From Chitinophaga sp. 180180018-3 (GTDB lineage: Bacteria > Bacteroidota > Bacteroidia > Chitinophagales > Chitinophagaceae), in the NCBI RefSeq assembly GCF_037893185.1, contig NZ_CP140772.1, positions 6,386,001 through 6,450,000 of the forward strand: 64,000 nt of DNA. The letters run 5' to 3'. Below the pieces are notes generated by a model, which saw only the letters and a list, made by a program, of their open reading frames with translations, had not been told where the DNA came from and made no database searches. The position numbers and the translations under genes were made by a program. Positions 1 through 9,416 of the stretch are shown here, in pieces; position 1 is the first letter of the stretch; each line of letters starts with the position of its first letter.

Positions 1-423
1 CAGATGTTGGGTCTTCTGATCATTAATATTACCGAAGCGCAGGGAGTTCAAAGCAGCGATCGGACGGGCACCCATCGTAAAGATATCGCGGTGGATACCT
101 CCAACACCAGTGGCAGCACCCTGGAATGGTTCAATGGCTGACGGGTGATTATGCGACTCTATTTTAAATACAACCGCGTAGCCATCACCGATATCTACGA
201 GACCGGCATTTTCTTCTCCTGCTTTTACCAGGAGTCTGTCACCTTCGCGGGGCAAGGATTTCAGCCAGACGATTGAGTTTTTGTAAGAGCAGTGCTCACT
301 CCACATTACTGAATACATACTCAGTTCTGTAAAGTTGGGGACACGGCCTAAAATAGATTTTATTCGTTCAAACTCGTCAGCTGTAAGTCCTAGCTGTTCA
401 GCAATTTCTACGGTGGTTTGCAT
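1..423 (-). CDS. purL: Phosphoribosylformylglycinamidine synthase, PurL (5' part)
   Basis: Reading leftwards from the ATG at 421-423 gives 141 codons that are open to the window edge, so the 3' end is missing. PurL makes FGAM from FGAR, ATP and glutamine-derived ammonia in purine synthesis. The translation contains [11 protein letters not shown] near residue 41, the conserved substrate/ATP-site histidine region of small-type PurL, then [27 protein letters not shown] and MGARPIA, all diagnostic of the AIRS/PurL superfamily. A short N-terminus directly followed by the SEHCSYK motif fits the small PurL form that works with separate PurQ and PurS. A good promoter lies 40 nt upstream. Whether the full gene is intact cannot be seen. 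Confidence 0.95.
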   Translation of the reverse strand, partial: MQTTVEIAEQLGLTADEFERIKSILGRVPNFTELSMYSVMWSEHCSYKNSIVWLKSLPREGDRLLVKAGEENAGLVDIGDGYAVVFKIESHNHPSAIEPFQGAATGVGGIHRDIFTMGARPIAALNSLRFGNINDQKTQHL

Positions 424-462
424 GTATTTAAGTATAAAAAACGAGTAATTTAAAAGAAGTCG

Positions 463-493
463 CAAAACTAAATGATTTTCCTGCAAATGCCAA
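463..493 (-). promoter_or_regulatory. purL promoter, Bacteroidota type
   Basis: On the minus strand a TTG at 491-493 is followed after 20 nt by TAGTTTTG at 463-470, matching the -33 TTG / -7 TAnnTTTG consensus of the Bacteroidota housekeeping sigma factor. Transcription would start about 35 nt before the purL ATG. Prediction from motif and spacing only. Confidence 0.6.
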
Positions 494-712
494 GAGGTAA
501 ACGGTTAGCACATGAGGAAGCTTTTTATAGTCATTTATTCATATTAGTAATTTTTAAATTTATCAGATTTCTATGACACAGACCATAAATATTTAATCAA
601 AAAACAAAAAAACAGCTCTTTTAAACCCACAAATGTAATTTTTCAGTTAAAATGAACAAATTATTTGCATTTATAACGACAGTTGCGTTTTTTTGTGTAA
701 AATATATACAGC

Positions 713-2902
713 ATGCAATCGTTACGTTTCAATGCGCTGGAAGGATTAGCTGGCGTAGACTCTACTCTCGCCGAACATAACGGTAAAATTACCGATGTAT
801 TTGGCAGCAATGTTTTCTCTGGTAAAGTTGTCAGAGAATATCTGAGCGACGAGGCTTATAAAAGCCTGATGAACTCCATTAAAAACGGCACCAAGCTGGA
901 ACGTAAGATGTCCGAGCAAATTGCTTCCGGTATGAAAGCATGGGCCATGAAGAAAGGTGTAACCCACTACACACACTGGTTTCAGCCGTTAACCGGTACT
1001 ACCGCTGAGAAGCACGATTCATTCTTCACCCTGAAAAGCGATGGTTCTGCCCTGGAAACTTTTGATGGCGACGCCCTGGTACAACAGGAGCCGGATGCTT
1101 CCAGTTTCCCTAACGGTGGATTGAGAGCTACTTTCGAAGCCCGTGGTTATACTGCATGGGATCCTTCTTCTCCTGCATTTATCCTGGAACAGGCTACGGG
1201 TAAAACGCTCTGTATCCCTACCATCTTTGTTGCCTACACCGGCGAATCTCTGGATTACAAAGCACCGCTGCTGAAAGCACTTGCTGCATTGGACAAAGCG
1301 GCAGTTGATGTTTGTAACTATTTTGATAAAAACGTTACCAAAGTAACTGCTACACTCGGTTGGGAGCAGGAATACTTCCTGGTAGACGAAGCAATGGCTA
1401 ATGCCCGTCCTGACCTGATCATGACTGGTCGTACCGTGGTAGGACATGCGCCTTCCAAAGGACAACAGCTGGAAGACCACTACTTCGGTGCTATTCCTGA
1501 CCGCGTTTACGCTTACATGCGCGACTTTGAAGTAGAATCTTACAAACTGGGTATTCCTTTAAGAACCCGTCACAATGAGGTTGCTCCTTCTCAGTTCGAG
1601 TGTGCACCTATATTTGAAGAAGTGAACATCGCAGTAGACCACAACTCTCTGCTGATGGATGTAATGAATAAAGTGGCTAAACGTCACAAGCTGAAAGTGT
1701 TACTGCACGAGAAACCTTTTGCAGGCATCAATGGTTCAGGTAAACACAATAACTGGAGCATGGCTACAGATACTGGTGTGAACCTGCTGGCTCCGGGCAA
1801 AACCCCGAAAACCAACCTGATGTTCCTCACTTTCTTCGTGAACACAATCAAAGCTGTACACGATTACGCTGACCTGCTGAGAGCTTCTATTGCTTCTCCA
1901 AGCAACGATTTCCGCCTGGGTGCCAACGAAGCTCCTCCGGCTATCATCTCCGTGTTCACCGGTAAATACCTGTTTGAAGTATTGCAGGAACTGAAAAACC
2001 GTGTTAACAACAAATTCGATGAGCAGGACGAAGCTATCCTGAAATTGGATCTGCACCGTCACATTCCTGAGTTGCTGCTGGATAACACCGACCGTAACCG
2101 TACTTCTCCGTTCGCTTTCACCGGCAACAAGTTCGAGTTCCGCGCCGTAGGTTCTTCCGCCAATTGCGCCTCTGCAATGACTGCGCTGAACACCATCATG
2201 GCTAAAACCCTGGTTGATTTCAAAGCAGAAGTTGACGGCCTGATCGAAAAAGGTGAGAAAAAAGAGATTGCTATTATGCAAACTCTTCGTAAATATATTG
2301 TAGATTCGGAAAAAGTATTGTTCGAAGGAGACGGTTACAGTGATGATTGGGAAAAAGAAGCTACCAAGAGAGGTTTACCGAATATCAAAACCACTCCTAA
2401 AGCACTGGATGCTTTCGTTACCGAAAAATCCACCAAGCTCTTTACTGAAACTGGTATCTACAACGCGAAAGAACTGCATGCACGTCATGAAATCCTCCTG
2501 GAAGACTACGTGAAGAAAGTGCAGATCGAAGCCCGCGTTATCGGCGACCTCGCTACCAACACTATTCTGCCATCGGCTATCAGCTATCTTAACGAACTGA
2601 TTGAAAATATCCGCGGCCTGAAAGAAATCGGTATGGGTGAAGACGCCGCTAAAGCTCAGAAACAGATTGCTGCTAAAATAGCTGAACATATCAACGTAAT
2701 CAGTGAAAATGTACAGGCTATGATTGAAGCCCGCAAGGTAGCTAACAAGCTGACAGACAGCCGTCAGAAAGCTATTGACTACTGTGAAAAGATTAAGCCG
2801 TACTTTGATGTTATCCGCTACCACTCCGATAAACTGGAGTTCCTGGTGGACGACAAAAAATGGGCGCTGCCTAAATACAGAGAGCTGCTTTTCTTGCGAT
2901 AA
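713..2902 (+). CDS. glnN: Glutamine synthetase type III
   Basis: This 729-residue enzyme makes glutamine from glutamate, ammonia and ATP. The length fits the GSIII family, which is much longer than GSI or GSII and is the usual form in Bacteroidota. The N-terminus reads SLRFNALEGL and is followed by the family-specific segment; the ATP/substrate site includes GHAPSKGQQLEDHYFG (about residue 245), NGSGKHNNWS (about 339) and RLGANEAPPAI (about 400). A C-terminal helical region covers the last ~200 residues. The ATG at 713 is chosen because family members start just before the LRF motif. It is a single gene with its own terminator and converges on accC. No GlnB or Amt gene adjoins it. Confidence 0.96.
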   Translation: MQSLRFNALEGLAGVDSTLAEHNGKITDVFGSNVFSGKVVREYLSDEAYKSLMNSIKNGTKLERKMSEQIASGMKAWAMKKGVTHYTHWFQPLTGTTAEKHDSFFTLKSDGSALETFDGDALVQQEPDASSFPNGGLRATFEARGYTAWDPSSPAFILEQATGKTLCIPTIFVAYTGESLDYKAPLLKALAALDKAAVDVCNYFDKNVTKVTATLGWEQEYFLVDEAMANARPDLIMTGRTVVGHAPSKGQQLEDHYFGAIPDRVYAYMRDFEVESYKLGIPLRTRHNEVAPSQFECAPIFEEVNIAVDHNSLLMDVMNKVAKRHKLKVLLHEKPFAGINGSGKHNNWSMATDTGVNLLAPGKTPKTNLMFLTFFVNTIKAVHDYADLLRASIASPSNDFRLGANEAPPAIISVFTGKYLFEVLQELKNRVNNKFDEQDEAILKLDLHRHIPELLLDNTDRNRTSPFAFTGNKFEFRAVGSSANCASAMTALNTIMAKTLVDFKAEVDGLIEKGEKKEIAIMQTLRKYIVDSEKVLFEGDGYSDDWEKEATKRGLPNIKTTPKALDAFVTEKSTKLFTETGIYNAKELHARHEILLEDYVKKVQIEARVIGDLATNTILPSAISYLNELIENIRGLKEIGMGEDAAKAQKQIAAKIAEHINVISENVQAMIEARKVANKLTDSRQKAIDYCEKIKPYFDVIRYHSDKLEFLVDDKKWALPKYRELLFLR

Positions 2903-2930
2903 AACCGTAAGATTGTTTTGGTGTATGATT

Positions 2931-2957
2931 AGCCCCGGATTTTCATCCGGGGCTTTT
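2931..2957 (+). terminator. Intrinsic terminator of glnN
   Basis: A 10-bp perfect stem, AGCCCCGGAT against ATCCGGGGCT, with a TTTC loop is followed by a T-run. It lies 28 nt after the glnN stop. Confidence 0.85.
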
Positions 2958-2962
2958 TAGTG

Positions 2963-3067
2963 GTTAGCCTTCAGCTATTGATATTTAGTAAAAAGCGAAT
3001 GACCGAAGTGATATAACATCGCTTCGGTCATTCGCTTTTTTACTAAACGCTGGTAGCTAACAGCTAA
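2963..3067. repeat. Long palindromic intergenic element (TAGC family, copy 1)
   Basis: A hairpin with core arms AAAAAGCGAATGACCGAAG and its complement (loop TGATATAACATCG) is flanked by TTAGCCTTCAGC and GCTAACAGC arms. It fills the gap between the convergent glnN and accC genes and overlaps the accC stop. Similar elements lie at 21440-21533, 28483-28570, 43343-43440, 54635-54752 and 55940-56025. It may act as a bidirectional terminator; the shared flanks suggest a dispersed repeat family. Confidence 0.7.
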
Positions 3068-4401
3068 ACAAGTTTAAATGTTTCGGTGAACTTCGTTGTG
3101 AAGTTGCCTTTGCGGAAGTTCTCATCACGCATCAGTTGCTGATGGAACGGAATAGTGGTTTTAACACCTTCTATCACAAACTCGCTCAGGGCGCGTTCCA
3201 TAGTGTTGATGGCTTCTTCACGGGTTTGTGCCATAGTAATGATCTTAGCCACCATAGAATCATAGAACGGCGGAATCACATAACCGGCATAGATATGCGA
3301 ATCCACTCTTACTCCATGTCCGCCTGGAATATGCAGGGTGGTGATCTTACCGGGCGACGGACGGAAATCGTTGTACGGATCCTCCGCGTTGATACGGCAT
3401 TCGATCGCATGCATCTGCGGTGTATAGTTCTTACCGGAAATAGGAATACCTGCAGCAATTTTGATCTGCTCTTTTACCAGATCAAAATTGATCACTTCCT
3501 CCGTTACGCCGTGCTCCACCTGGATACGGGTATTCATTTCCATGAAGTAGAAATTACGATGTTTGTCGACCAGGAACTCAATAGTACCAACGCTTTCATA
3601 GTTGATAGCACTGGCTGCTTTAATAGCAGCTTCTCCCATCTTCTCACGCAATTCGGGCGTCATGAAAGGTGATGGAGATTCCTCCACCAGCTTCTGGTGA
3701 CGACGTTGGATAGAGCAGTCCCTTTCGCTGAGGTGACATACTTTTCCGTACTGATCGCCAGCTACCTGAATTTCAATGTGACGGGGCTCTTCCACGAATT
3801 TCTCCATGTAGATACCATCGTTATTGAAAGCAGCGCGCGCCTCATTCTTAGCCATGTTATAGGCATTCTCTATCTCGCTTTCTTCCCATACCACACGCAT
3901 ACCTTTACCACCACCACCGGCAGTAGCCTTGATGATTACAGGTAAGCCCATTTTTTTGGCAAGTGACTTCGCTTCATCCACACTTTGCAACAGACCATCG
4001 GAACCTGGAATTACAGGCACTCCCGCAGCTATCATTGTTTCCTTAGCTGTCATCTTATCTCCCATTCTGCGGATCATCTCCGGAGTAGGGCCGATGAACT
4101 TGATGCCATGTTCGCCGCAGATCTCGGCAAAACGGGCGTTTTCCGCCAGAAAGCCGTATCCCGGATGTATCGCGTCCGCATTGGTGATCTCAGCTGCGGC
4201 CATCAGGTGAGGGATGTTCAGATAAGACTCGGTGCTCTGAGGCTTGCCTATGCAAACTGCTTCATCGGCAAACTTTACGTGCAAGCTGTCTTTATCCGCT
4301 GTAGAATAAACTGCCACCGTTTTGATACCCATCTCCTTACAGGTACGGATAATCCTAAGGGCAATTTCACCACGGTTAGCAATCAGTATTTTTTTGAACA
4401 T
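3064..4401 (-). CDS. accC: Acetyl-CoA carboxylase, biotin carboxylase subunit
   Basis: Carboxylates the biotin on AccB using ATP and bicarbonate, the first half of the acetyl-CoA carboxylase reaction in fatty acid synthesis. The 445-residue length is the normal stand-alone AccC size. The N-terminus [15 protein letters not shown] is the biotin carboxylase signature, [10 protein letters not shown] lies at 79-88, the ATP-grasp glycine-rich loop [11 protein letters not shown] is at 158-168, and the catalytic region [16 protein letters not shown] is near residue 288. A carboxyltransferase domain is absent. It is third in an apparent efp-accB-accC unit; an inverted repeat sits in the 110-nt gap to accB and may tune its expression. 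Confidence 0.95.
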   Translation of the reverse strand: MFKKILIANRGEIALRIIRTCKEMGIKTVAVYSTADKDSLHVKFADEAVCIGKPQSTESYLNIPHLMAAAEITNADAIHPGYGFLAENARFAEICGEHGIKFIGPTPEMIRRMGDKMTAKETMIAAGVPVIPGSDGLLQSVDEAKSLAKKMGLPVIIKATAGGGGKGMRVVWEESEIENAYNMAKNEARAAFNNDGIYMEKFVEEPRHIEIQVAGDQYGKVCHLSERDCSIQRRHQKLVEESPSPFMTPELREKMGEAAIKAASAINYESVGTIEFLVDKHRNFYFMEMNTRIQVEHGVTEEVINFDLVKEQIKIAAGIPISGKNYTPQMHAIECRINAEDPYNDFRPSPGKITTLHIPGGHGVRVDSHIYAGYVIPPFYDSMVAKIITMAQTREEAINTMERALSEFVIEGVKTTIPFHQQLMRDENFRKGNFTTKFTETFKLV

Positions 4402-4429
4402 TGTTTCGCTTGAATAGATAAAAAATGAA

Positions 4430-4507
4430 AGCTTTTAGCCTTTAGCTGTTAGCCATTAGCAGCACAACAATAGTTCACTAAAGGCTAACAGCTAAAGGCT
4501 AAAGGCT
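4430..4507. repeat. Inverted repeat between accB and accC (TAGC family)
   Basis: The arms GCTTTTAGCCTTTAGCTG and CAGCTAAAGGCTAAAGGC are nearly perfect complements extending to about 24 bp around a 28-nt loop. This copy has the TAGC-rich outer arms of the other intergenic palindromes but lacks their long core hairpin. It lies inside the efp-accB-accC unit, so if transcribed it would form a large intercistronic hairpin. Confidence 0.7.
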
Positions 4508-4511
4508 ATTC

Positions 4512-5000
4512 TTACGGTTCAACTAAGAATAAAGGCTGATCGTATTCTACAGGAGATGCATCATCTACCAGTACTTTAACGATTTTACCGCTTACTTCGC
4601 TTTCTATTTCGTTGAATAATTTCATTGCCTCGATGATGCACACCACTTTGCCGGAGGTTATCTCGTCGCCTACGTTGATGAAAGGTGCTTTATCCGGACC
4701 GGCGCTGCGGTAGAAGGTACCAATCATAGGAGATTTGATGGTTACCAGGTTGTCTGCTTTGGGAGCAGCAGGAGCAGGAGCGGCAGCTGGTGCAGCCGCA
4801 GGTGTGGCCGGAGCTGCTGCTGGCGCTACAGCGGGTGCTACCGGTGCGGTTGCCATGGTTGCAGGAACAGCGATTACCTGTTGTACTTCGTTCTCTTTCT
4901 GTTTTATCGTAATCTTAAACTTGTCCTGTTCAATGCTCAGTTCACTGATATTTGACTTGTTGATCATTTTTACCAGTTCCTGAATCTGTTTAAAGTCCAT
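4512..5000 (-). CDS. accB: Acetyl-CoA carboxylase biotin carboxyl carrier protein
   Basis: Carries the biotin that shuttles CO2 from AccC to the carboxyltransferase. The 162 residues divide into an N-terminal helical region (about 1-40), an Ala/Pro linker (about 44-82) and a C-terminal biotinyl domain. The biotin attachment motif EAMKLFNEI places the modified lysine at residue 127, and PMIGTFYRS at 91-99 is typical of bacterial BCCP. It lies between efp and accC, the common order in bacteria. The linker is low-complexity ([14 protein letters not shown]), giving strong GC-rich shadow frames on the other strand. Confidence 0.95.
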   Translation of the reverse strand: MDFKQIQELVKMINKSNISELSIEQDKFKITIKQKENEVQQVIAVPATMATAPVAPAVAPAAAPATPAAAPAAAPAPAAPKADNLVTIKSPMIGTFYRSAGPDKAPFINVGDEITSGKVVCIIEAMKLFNEIESEVSGKIVKVLVDDASPVEYDQPLFLVEP

Positions 5001-5131
5001 GTAGACAGTTTTTGGTTTAGAAATATTGTATCAGACGGGATTCCCCTTTACGCATTCAGGAACTTAGTTTCCAAAGAGATCCCCCTCCGAAACAAAGTCC
5101 CTGTCCCCGAAAATCAGAATTCCTGAATAAT

Positions 5132-5698
5132 TTATGCTTTTACTCTCTCGATATACTCGCCAGTCTTGGTATTAATACGGATGAGCTCACCCTCTTCAAC
5201 AAACAGCGGCACCATTACAGTTGCACCGGTTTCAACAGTAGCTGGCTTCAGCGTACGCGTAGCCGTATCACCCTTTACACCAGGCTCTGAATAAGTTACC
5301 AGTGCAACAATTTTGTCGGGCAGTTCTACCATCATGTACTGCTCCGTTTCTGTATTGATCTGTACGCTTACTTCCTGACCGTCTTTCAGGAACTGAGGAG
5401 CGTCGATAGAAGATTCCGGCATAGCAATCTGCTCAAACGTTTCATTGTCCATGAAATTGTAGCCGGTGTCATCTTTATATAAAAACTGGAAAGGCTTCTT
5501 TTCAATACGGATCGGGAAAATAGTGTCTCCTGAGTTCCAGGTATGCTCTATAGAACGGCTATTGTCAACGCCCTTCAATTTTGCCCAAACCTTGGCGGCT
5601 GCACGGGCGGTTTTATTCTGACCAAACTCTACAACAGAATACAAGCTGTTATCCAACTTGATGATTAATCCTGTTCTGATATCTGCGGTGGTAGCCAT
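5132..5698 (-). CDS. efp: Elongation factor P
   Basis: EF-P binds ribosomes stalled on proline stretches and promotes peptide bond formation. The 188 residues match the three-barrel EF-P fold: an N-terminal KOW-like domain containing the exposed loop GQNKTARAAAK (27-37), a central OB domain (TWNSGDTIFPIRIEKKPFQFLYKDD region), and a C-terminal OB domain ending TGEYIERVKA. The start ATTADIRTGL is normal for the family. It is first in an efp-accB-accC unit, 131 nt before accB, and has a well-formed promoter. No EpmA/EpmB-type modification gene is in the window. Confidence 0.95.
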   Translation of the reverse strand: MATTADIRTGLIIKLDNSLYSVVEFGQNKTARAAAKVWAKLKGVDNSRSIEHTWNSGDTIFPIRIEKKPFQFLYKDDTGYNFMDNETFEQIAMPESSIDAPQFLKDGQEVSVQINTETEQYMMVELPDKIVALVTYSEPGVKGDTATRTLKPATVETGATVMVPLFVEEGELIRINTKTGEYIERVKA

Positions 5699-5739
5699 AA
5701 ATAGGTTACTAATTTTAAGTTAAAAATTTATACGGATTG

Positions 5740-5768
5740 CAAAAGTAAAAATTTTAGAATATGAACAA
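5740..5768 (-). promoter_or_regulatory. efp promoter
   Basis: TACTTTTG at 5740-5747 (minus strand) with a TTG 18 nt upstream at 5766-5768 fits the -7/-33 pattern. It would drive efp and probably accB-accC. Confidence 0.55.
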
Positions 5769-5887
5769 GCAACTAATTCCCAAAATTAGACAGATTAGTC
5801 CCTTTTTGGCCCAATTTTCGTCTTTTTAATGCAAAAAATGACATTTATCCGGTAAATTTAAAGCCAAATCAAGAAACTTTTTTTAGT

Positions 5888-6391
5888 ATGCGCTACGTGT
5901 TATTCGTTATTTTAAGTTGCCTGCCTGCTTTTTTGATGGCACAAACTACACCTGCTCAGGCCAATAAACCCGCCTACCTTCAGTATCCTATTGTTCCTGC
6001 ATTTCCTCTTCAACTCGTTGATGGTCATACTATTACCAAAAACGATCTGAAAAAGAATGAAAAAACAATGGTTTTTGTGTTTAGTGTCGATTGTGATCAT
6101 TGTAAACATCTCACGGAAGAGGTGCTGAAGAACATAGATAAATTCAGGAAAACACAGATCCTGATGGTTACACCGTTCAAGGTCGACCAGATGAAAGAAT
6201 ATTATGATCATTACAAGATCCAGAACTATCCCAATATTGTGATGGCCAGCGAACCCACCCGCCAGATCATGTATTTTTATGACCTGCATTATTTCCCTGG
6301 TCTCTATATCTATGACCGGAAACAACAGTTTGTAAAAGGATTTGAAGGTACCGCCAAGCTGGATTCCCTGTTACATTATCTCAATAAATAA
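5888..6391 (+). CDS. Secreted thioredoxin-like protein (CDHC motif)
   Basis: A 167-residue protein with a signal peptide of about 18 residues (RYVLFVILSCLPAFLMAQ), so it is expected in the periplasm. A thioredoxin-like fold is suggested by MVFVFSVDCDHCKH, in which C69 and C72 form a CxxC pair, and by a later cis-proline-like YFPGLYIYD segment. It resembles TlpA/ResA-type proteins but the active site CDHC is not the usual CxPC, so the redox partner is uncertain. It stands alone between efp (divergent) and mdh (88 nt downstream). Confidence 0.75.
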   Translation: MRYVLFVILSCLPAFLMAQTTPAQANKPAYLQYPIVPAFPLQLVDGHTITKNDLKKNEKTMVFVFSVDCDHCKHLTEEVLKNIDKFRKTQILMVTPFKVDQMKEYYDHYKIQNYPNIVMASEPTRQIMYFYDLHYFPGLYIYDRKQQFVKGFEGTAKLDSLLHYLNK

Positions 6392-6479
6392 TCTTGCATA
6401 CCCGGCCCTTTATTATTAAGCCGAATCGTTACATTTGTTTAATCACATCATTTCTTCACTTTAAAAGCTATAAGACAAA

Positions 6480-7421
6480 ATGAAAGTTACAGTAGTAGGA
6501 GCCGGCAACGTAGGTGCTACCTGCGCCAATGTACTGGCCCACAGAGATTTTCTGCAGGAAGTGGTTTTGTTGGATATCAAGGAAGGAACGGCTGAAGGTA
6601 AGGCGCTGGATACGTGGCAGCAGGCCCCCATTGATTATTACAGTACCAAAACTACAGGGGTCACCAACGATTATGCAAAAACAGCCAACAGCGATGTGGT
6701 AGTGATCACCTCGGGGCTTCCCCGTAAACCCGGTATGAGCAGGGATGACCTTATTTCTACCAATGCGAATATTGTAAAATCAGTAACTGAAAATATCATT
6801 AAATATTCCCCGGATGCTATCATTATTGTGGTAAGTAATCCACTGGATGTGATGACCTATTGCAGCTACCTGACCGCGAAGAAAAACAGCAACAAAGTAT
6901 TTGGTATGGCCGGTATCCTCGATACTGCCCGCTACCGCGCTTTCCTGGCCGACGAAATCGGTTGTTCTCCGAAAGATATTCAGGCTATCCTGATGGGTGG
7001 TCATGGCGATACCATGGTTCCCCTCCCCCGTTACACTACTGTTGGTGGTATTCCTGTAACTGAGCTGGTAGCTGCCGATAAACTGGAAGCTATCATCCAG
7101 CGTACTAAAGTAGGTGGCGGAGAGATCGTTAACCTCCTCGGAACTTCTGCCTGGTACGCTCCCGGTGCTGCTGCCGCGCAAATGGTGGAAGCTATCGTAA
7201 AAAATGAAAAACGCATTTTCCCTGTATGCGCATGGCTTACCGGCCAATATGGATTGAGCAATATTTACCTGGGCGTTCCGGTAGTATTGGGCAAAAACGG
7301 TATCGAAAAAATTATTGAGCTGAAGCTGAATGCAGAAGAAAAAGCCCTGCTGGATACTTCTGCCCAACACGTGAGGGAAGTAATGGATGTTTTAGACAAA
7401 ATGCAATCTGCTACCGCCTAA
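6480..7421 (+). CDS. mdh: Malate dehydrogenase (NAD-dependent)
   Basis: Interconverts malate and oxaloacetate in the TCA cycle. The 313 residues are of the lactate dehydrogenase-like bacterial MDH type. The Rossmann motif VVGAGNVGATCA is at 5-16, the substrate-binding SGLPRKPGMSRDDL at 78-91 (arginines 82 and 88), VVSNPLDVMTY at 117-127, R151 follows LDTA, and the catalytic histidine is H175 in MGGHGDTMV. The arginine in PRKPGM rather than a glutamine is typical of malate specificity. It has its own downstream hairpin and no TCA neighbours. Confidence 0.95.
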   Translation: MKVTVVGAGNVGATCANVLAHRDFLQEVVLLDIKEGTAEGKALDTWQQAPIDYYSTKTTGVTNDYAKTANSDVVVITSGLPRKPGMSRDDLISTNANIVKSVTENIIKYSPDAIIIVVSNPLDVMTYCSYLTAKKNSNKVFGMAGILDTARYRAFLADEIGCSPKDIQAILMGGHGDTMVPLPRYTTVGGIPVTELVAADKLEAIIQRTKVGGGEIVNLLGTSAWYAPGAAAAQMVEAIVKNEKRIFPVCAWLTGQYGLSNIYLGVPVVLGKNGIEKIIELKLNAEEKALLDTSAQHVREVMDVLDKMQSATA

Positions 7422-7467
7422 CCCGACTTTACTTTTTATTTTTTAAATAGAAAGATATAAAGCACGA

Positions 7468-7510
7468 GGGGAGAAAGGAACGTACGGTGTATGTTTCTTT
7501 CTCCCTTTGT
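7468..7510 (+). terminator. Probable terminator of mdh
   Basis: GGGAGAAAGGAA pairs with TTTCTTTCTCCC across a 14-nt loop, followed by TTTGTTATT. The T-run is imperfect. Confidence 0.6.
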
Positions 7511-7643
7511 TATTAAAATCTTATTATAAATAAAATCAGAACAAGTAAATATCGTAATTTTATCCCGATCCTGATACTGGCTAAATCAGTATAAATGAAA
7601 CAGTTCTAACACGCTTCCAATTATTTGGTTTAACTCTCTACGT

Positions 7644-8105
7644 ATGTCTAATCTCGAAAAACTGATTACGCAAAAATCTTTCGAAAGCGAAAATCAACGA
7701 GGATTGGTGAGCCTTATATTCATCGGCAACTGGATCACCTCCCGTCATCAACAGTTCTTCAAGCAATATGGTATTACCATGCAGCAGTTCAATATACTGC
7801 GGATATTGCGTGGTCAACACCCTCATGCTGCAAGTATCAATCTGCTTAAAGAACGCATGCTCGACAAAATGAGTGACGTGTCGCGTCTTGTAGAAAGATT
7901 AAGAAAGGCCGAATTTGTAGAGCGCAAAAACAGTGAACTCGATCGCCGTGCAGTGGATGTGCACATCAACGAAAAGGGGCTCCAACTGCTCAAAACCATT
8001 GATGGAGAGCTTTCGCAGCTGGATAACACCCTTCAGTCGCTTAATGAGAAAGAAATAGTACAATTAAACAGGTTGCTGGATAAAATGCTGGAAAGCTATC
8101 ACTAA
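7644..8105 (+). CDS. MarR-family transcriptional regulator
   Basis: A 153-residue winged-helix repressor-type protein. The body shows HQQFFKQYGITMQQFNILRILRG (recognition region), LLKERMLDKMSDVSRLVERLRKAEFVERKNSELDRRAVDVHINEKG, the classical MarR helix-turn-helix plus DRR wing motif, and a C-terminal dimerisation helix. MarR proteins usually bind palindromes near their own promoter and respond to small ligands. Its stop codon overlaps that of the convergent MFS transporter by 4 nt, so the two may be functionally paired, but this is inference; they are not co-directional. Confidence 0.88.
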   Translation: MSNLEKLITQKSFESENQRGLVSLIFIGNWITSRHQQFFKQYGITMQQFNILRILRGQHPHAASINLLKERMLDKMSDVSRLVERLRKAEFVERKNSELDRRAVDVHINEKGLQLLKTIDGELSQLDNTLQSLNEKEIVQLNRLLDKMLESYH

Positions 8106-9361
8106 ATTTTCTCCAGGTAGTTCAGATCCTTGCCAAATGTTTCTTCTATGTTCCATGCAGTGATCAACGCAATGCCAATACATATCACTGCCACTATAGC
8201 CCCACTCTGCAGAAAAGTAAAATAGCTCTGGACCTTTACAAACAGAATGGATATCAACGGAAGCATTCCTCTCGCAAAATTTGGTACCGTAGTAGCTACG
8301 GTAGCGCGCAGGTTAGTGCCGAAACTTTCTGCCGCTATGGTGACGAAAATAGCCCAGAAGCCAACGCTGAAGCCCAGTATGAAACATACAGTATAAAACA
8401 CCCAGGTTTCTACTCCATGCAGATTCAGGTAGATCCCCACCATGATGCTGGTGAGTACAAGGAACAACAACATTACCTTGCGGCGGCTCTTCCATACCTG
8501 GCTGAGAAATCCGCTGGCGAAATCACCCAGCACCAATCCGGCATAACAGAAGGCAATTGAATCACCCGGACTGATAGCACCATTTACATTCATCATGGTC
8601 GCGAATTTATTGGAAAAAGCCACCAGTATCCCCACCACAAACCAGGTAGGAGTGCCCAGCAACATGCACTTCAGGTATTTGAGAAACCTGTCGCGGTTAG
8701 TAAACAACGCCAGGAAGGAACCTCTCGATGCTTCTGAGGTTCTTACTGCATTGAACATATGCGATTCCATTACGCTTACCCTGAGTATGAGCAAAGCCAG
8801 CCCCAGTCCGCCTCCTATGAAATAACATATACGCCAGTCGCCCACCAGCTTTGCAATGAGGTTGGCCGCTACAGCGCCCGAAACCCCTATGGTAGCTACT
8901 ATCATAGTGCCATATCCTCTTTTTTCTTTAGGCAGGATCTCGGACACGAGGGTAATACCAGCACCCAGTTCTCCCGCCAGACCAAAGCCTGCAACAAAAC
9001 GCCAGAGCAGGTAGCCACTGATACCATGTACAAAACCATTAGCTATGTTAGCAATCGAATAAATGAGGATGGAGCCAAACAATACACGCAGCCTTCCTTT
9101 CTTATCTCCGATGATCCCCCAGAAAATCCCGCCCACTAACAGACCCAGCATCTGGATATTGATCAGGAGCATACCTGCGCCGGCATCAATTTCCGATTGC
9201 GGCACTCCCAGCGACTTCAGACTGGGTACCCTTACAATAGTAAATAATAACAGATCATAGATATCCACAAAATAGCCCAGGGAAGCAACTATTACAGCGA
9301 TATTAAAAATGGAGGCAGCCTGCTGGCTTCCGGTTTTCATTTCAGTTTGGTTGACAATCAT
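8102..9361 (-). CDS. MFS transporter, organic-acid/sugar-porter type
   Basis: A 419-residue inner-membrane major facilitator protein with about 12 hydrophobic segments. Family features include DIYDLLLFTIVRV in TM1, GDKKGRLRVL (the loop 2-3 signature GxxxDxxGRR variant) and RFVAGFGLAGELGAGITLVSEILPKEKRG, typical of the metabolite:H+ symporter/SV2-like group (shikimate, aromatic acid, proline/betaine porters). The substrate cannot be assigned. A later start at the second Met (MKTGSQQ) is possible. Tail-to-tail with the MarR gene. Confidence 0.85.
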   Translation of the reverse strand: MIVNQTEMKTGSQQAASIFNIAVIVASLGYFVDIYDLLLFTIVRVPSLKSLGVPQSEIDAGAGMLLINIQMLGLLVGGIFWGIIGDKKGRLRVLFGSILIYSIANIANGFVHGISGYLLWRFVAGFGLAGELGAGITLVSEILPKEKRGYGTMIVATIGVSGAVAANLIAKLVGDWRICYFIGGGLGLALLILRVSVMESHMFNAVRTSEASRGSFLALFTNRDRFLKYLKCMLLGTPTWFVVGILVAFSNKFATMMNVNGAISPGDSIAFCYAGLVLGDFASGFLSQVWKSRRKVMLLFLVLTSIMVGIYLNLHGVETWVFYTVCFILGFSVGFWAIFVTIAAESFGTNLRATVATTVPNFARGMLPLISILFVKVQSYFTFLQSGAIVAVICIGIALITAWNIEETFGKDLNYLEKI

Positions 9362-9376
9362 ATAACGGGAATTAAT

Positions 9377-9402
9377 AAAAAAAGGGCCCTGAAGGCCCTT
9401 TT
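9377..9402 (-). terminator. Terminator of the DedA gene
   Basis: On the minus strand AAAAGGGCCTTCAGGGCCC is followed by a run of seven T. It lies 15 nt after the dedA stop and separates it from the MFS gene. Confidence 0.8.
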
Positions 9403-9416
9403 AAAGATATAAAAAA

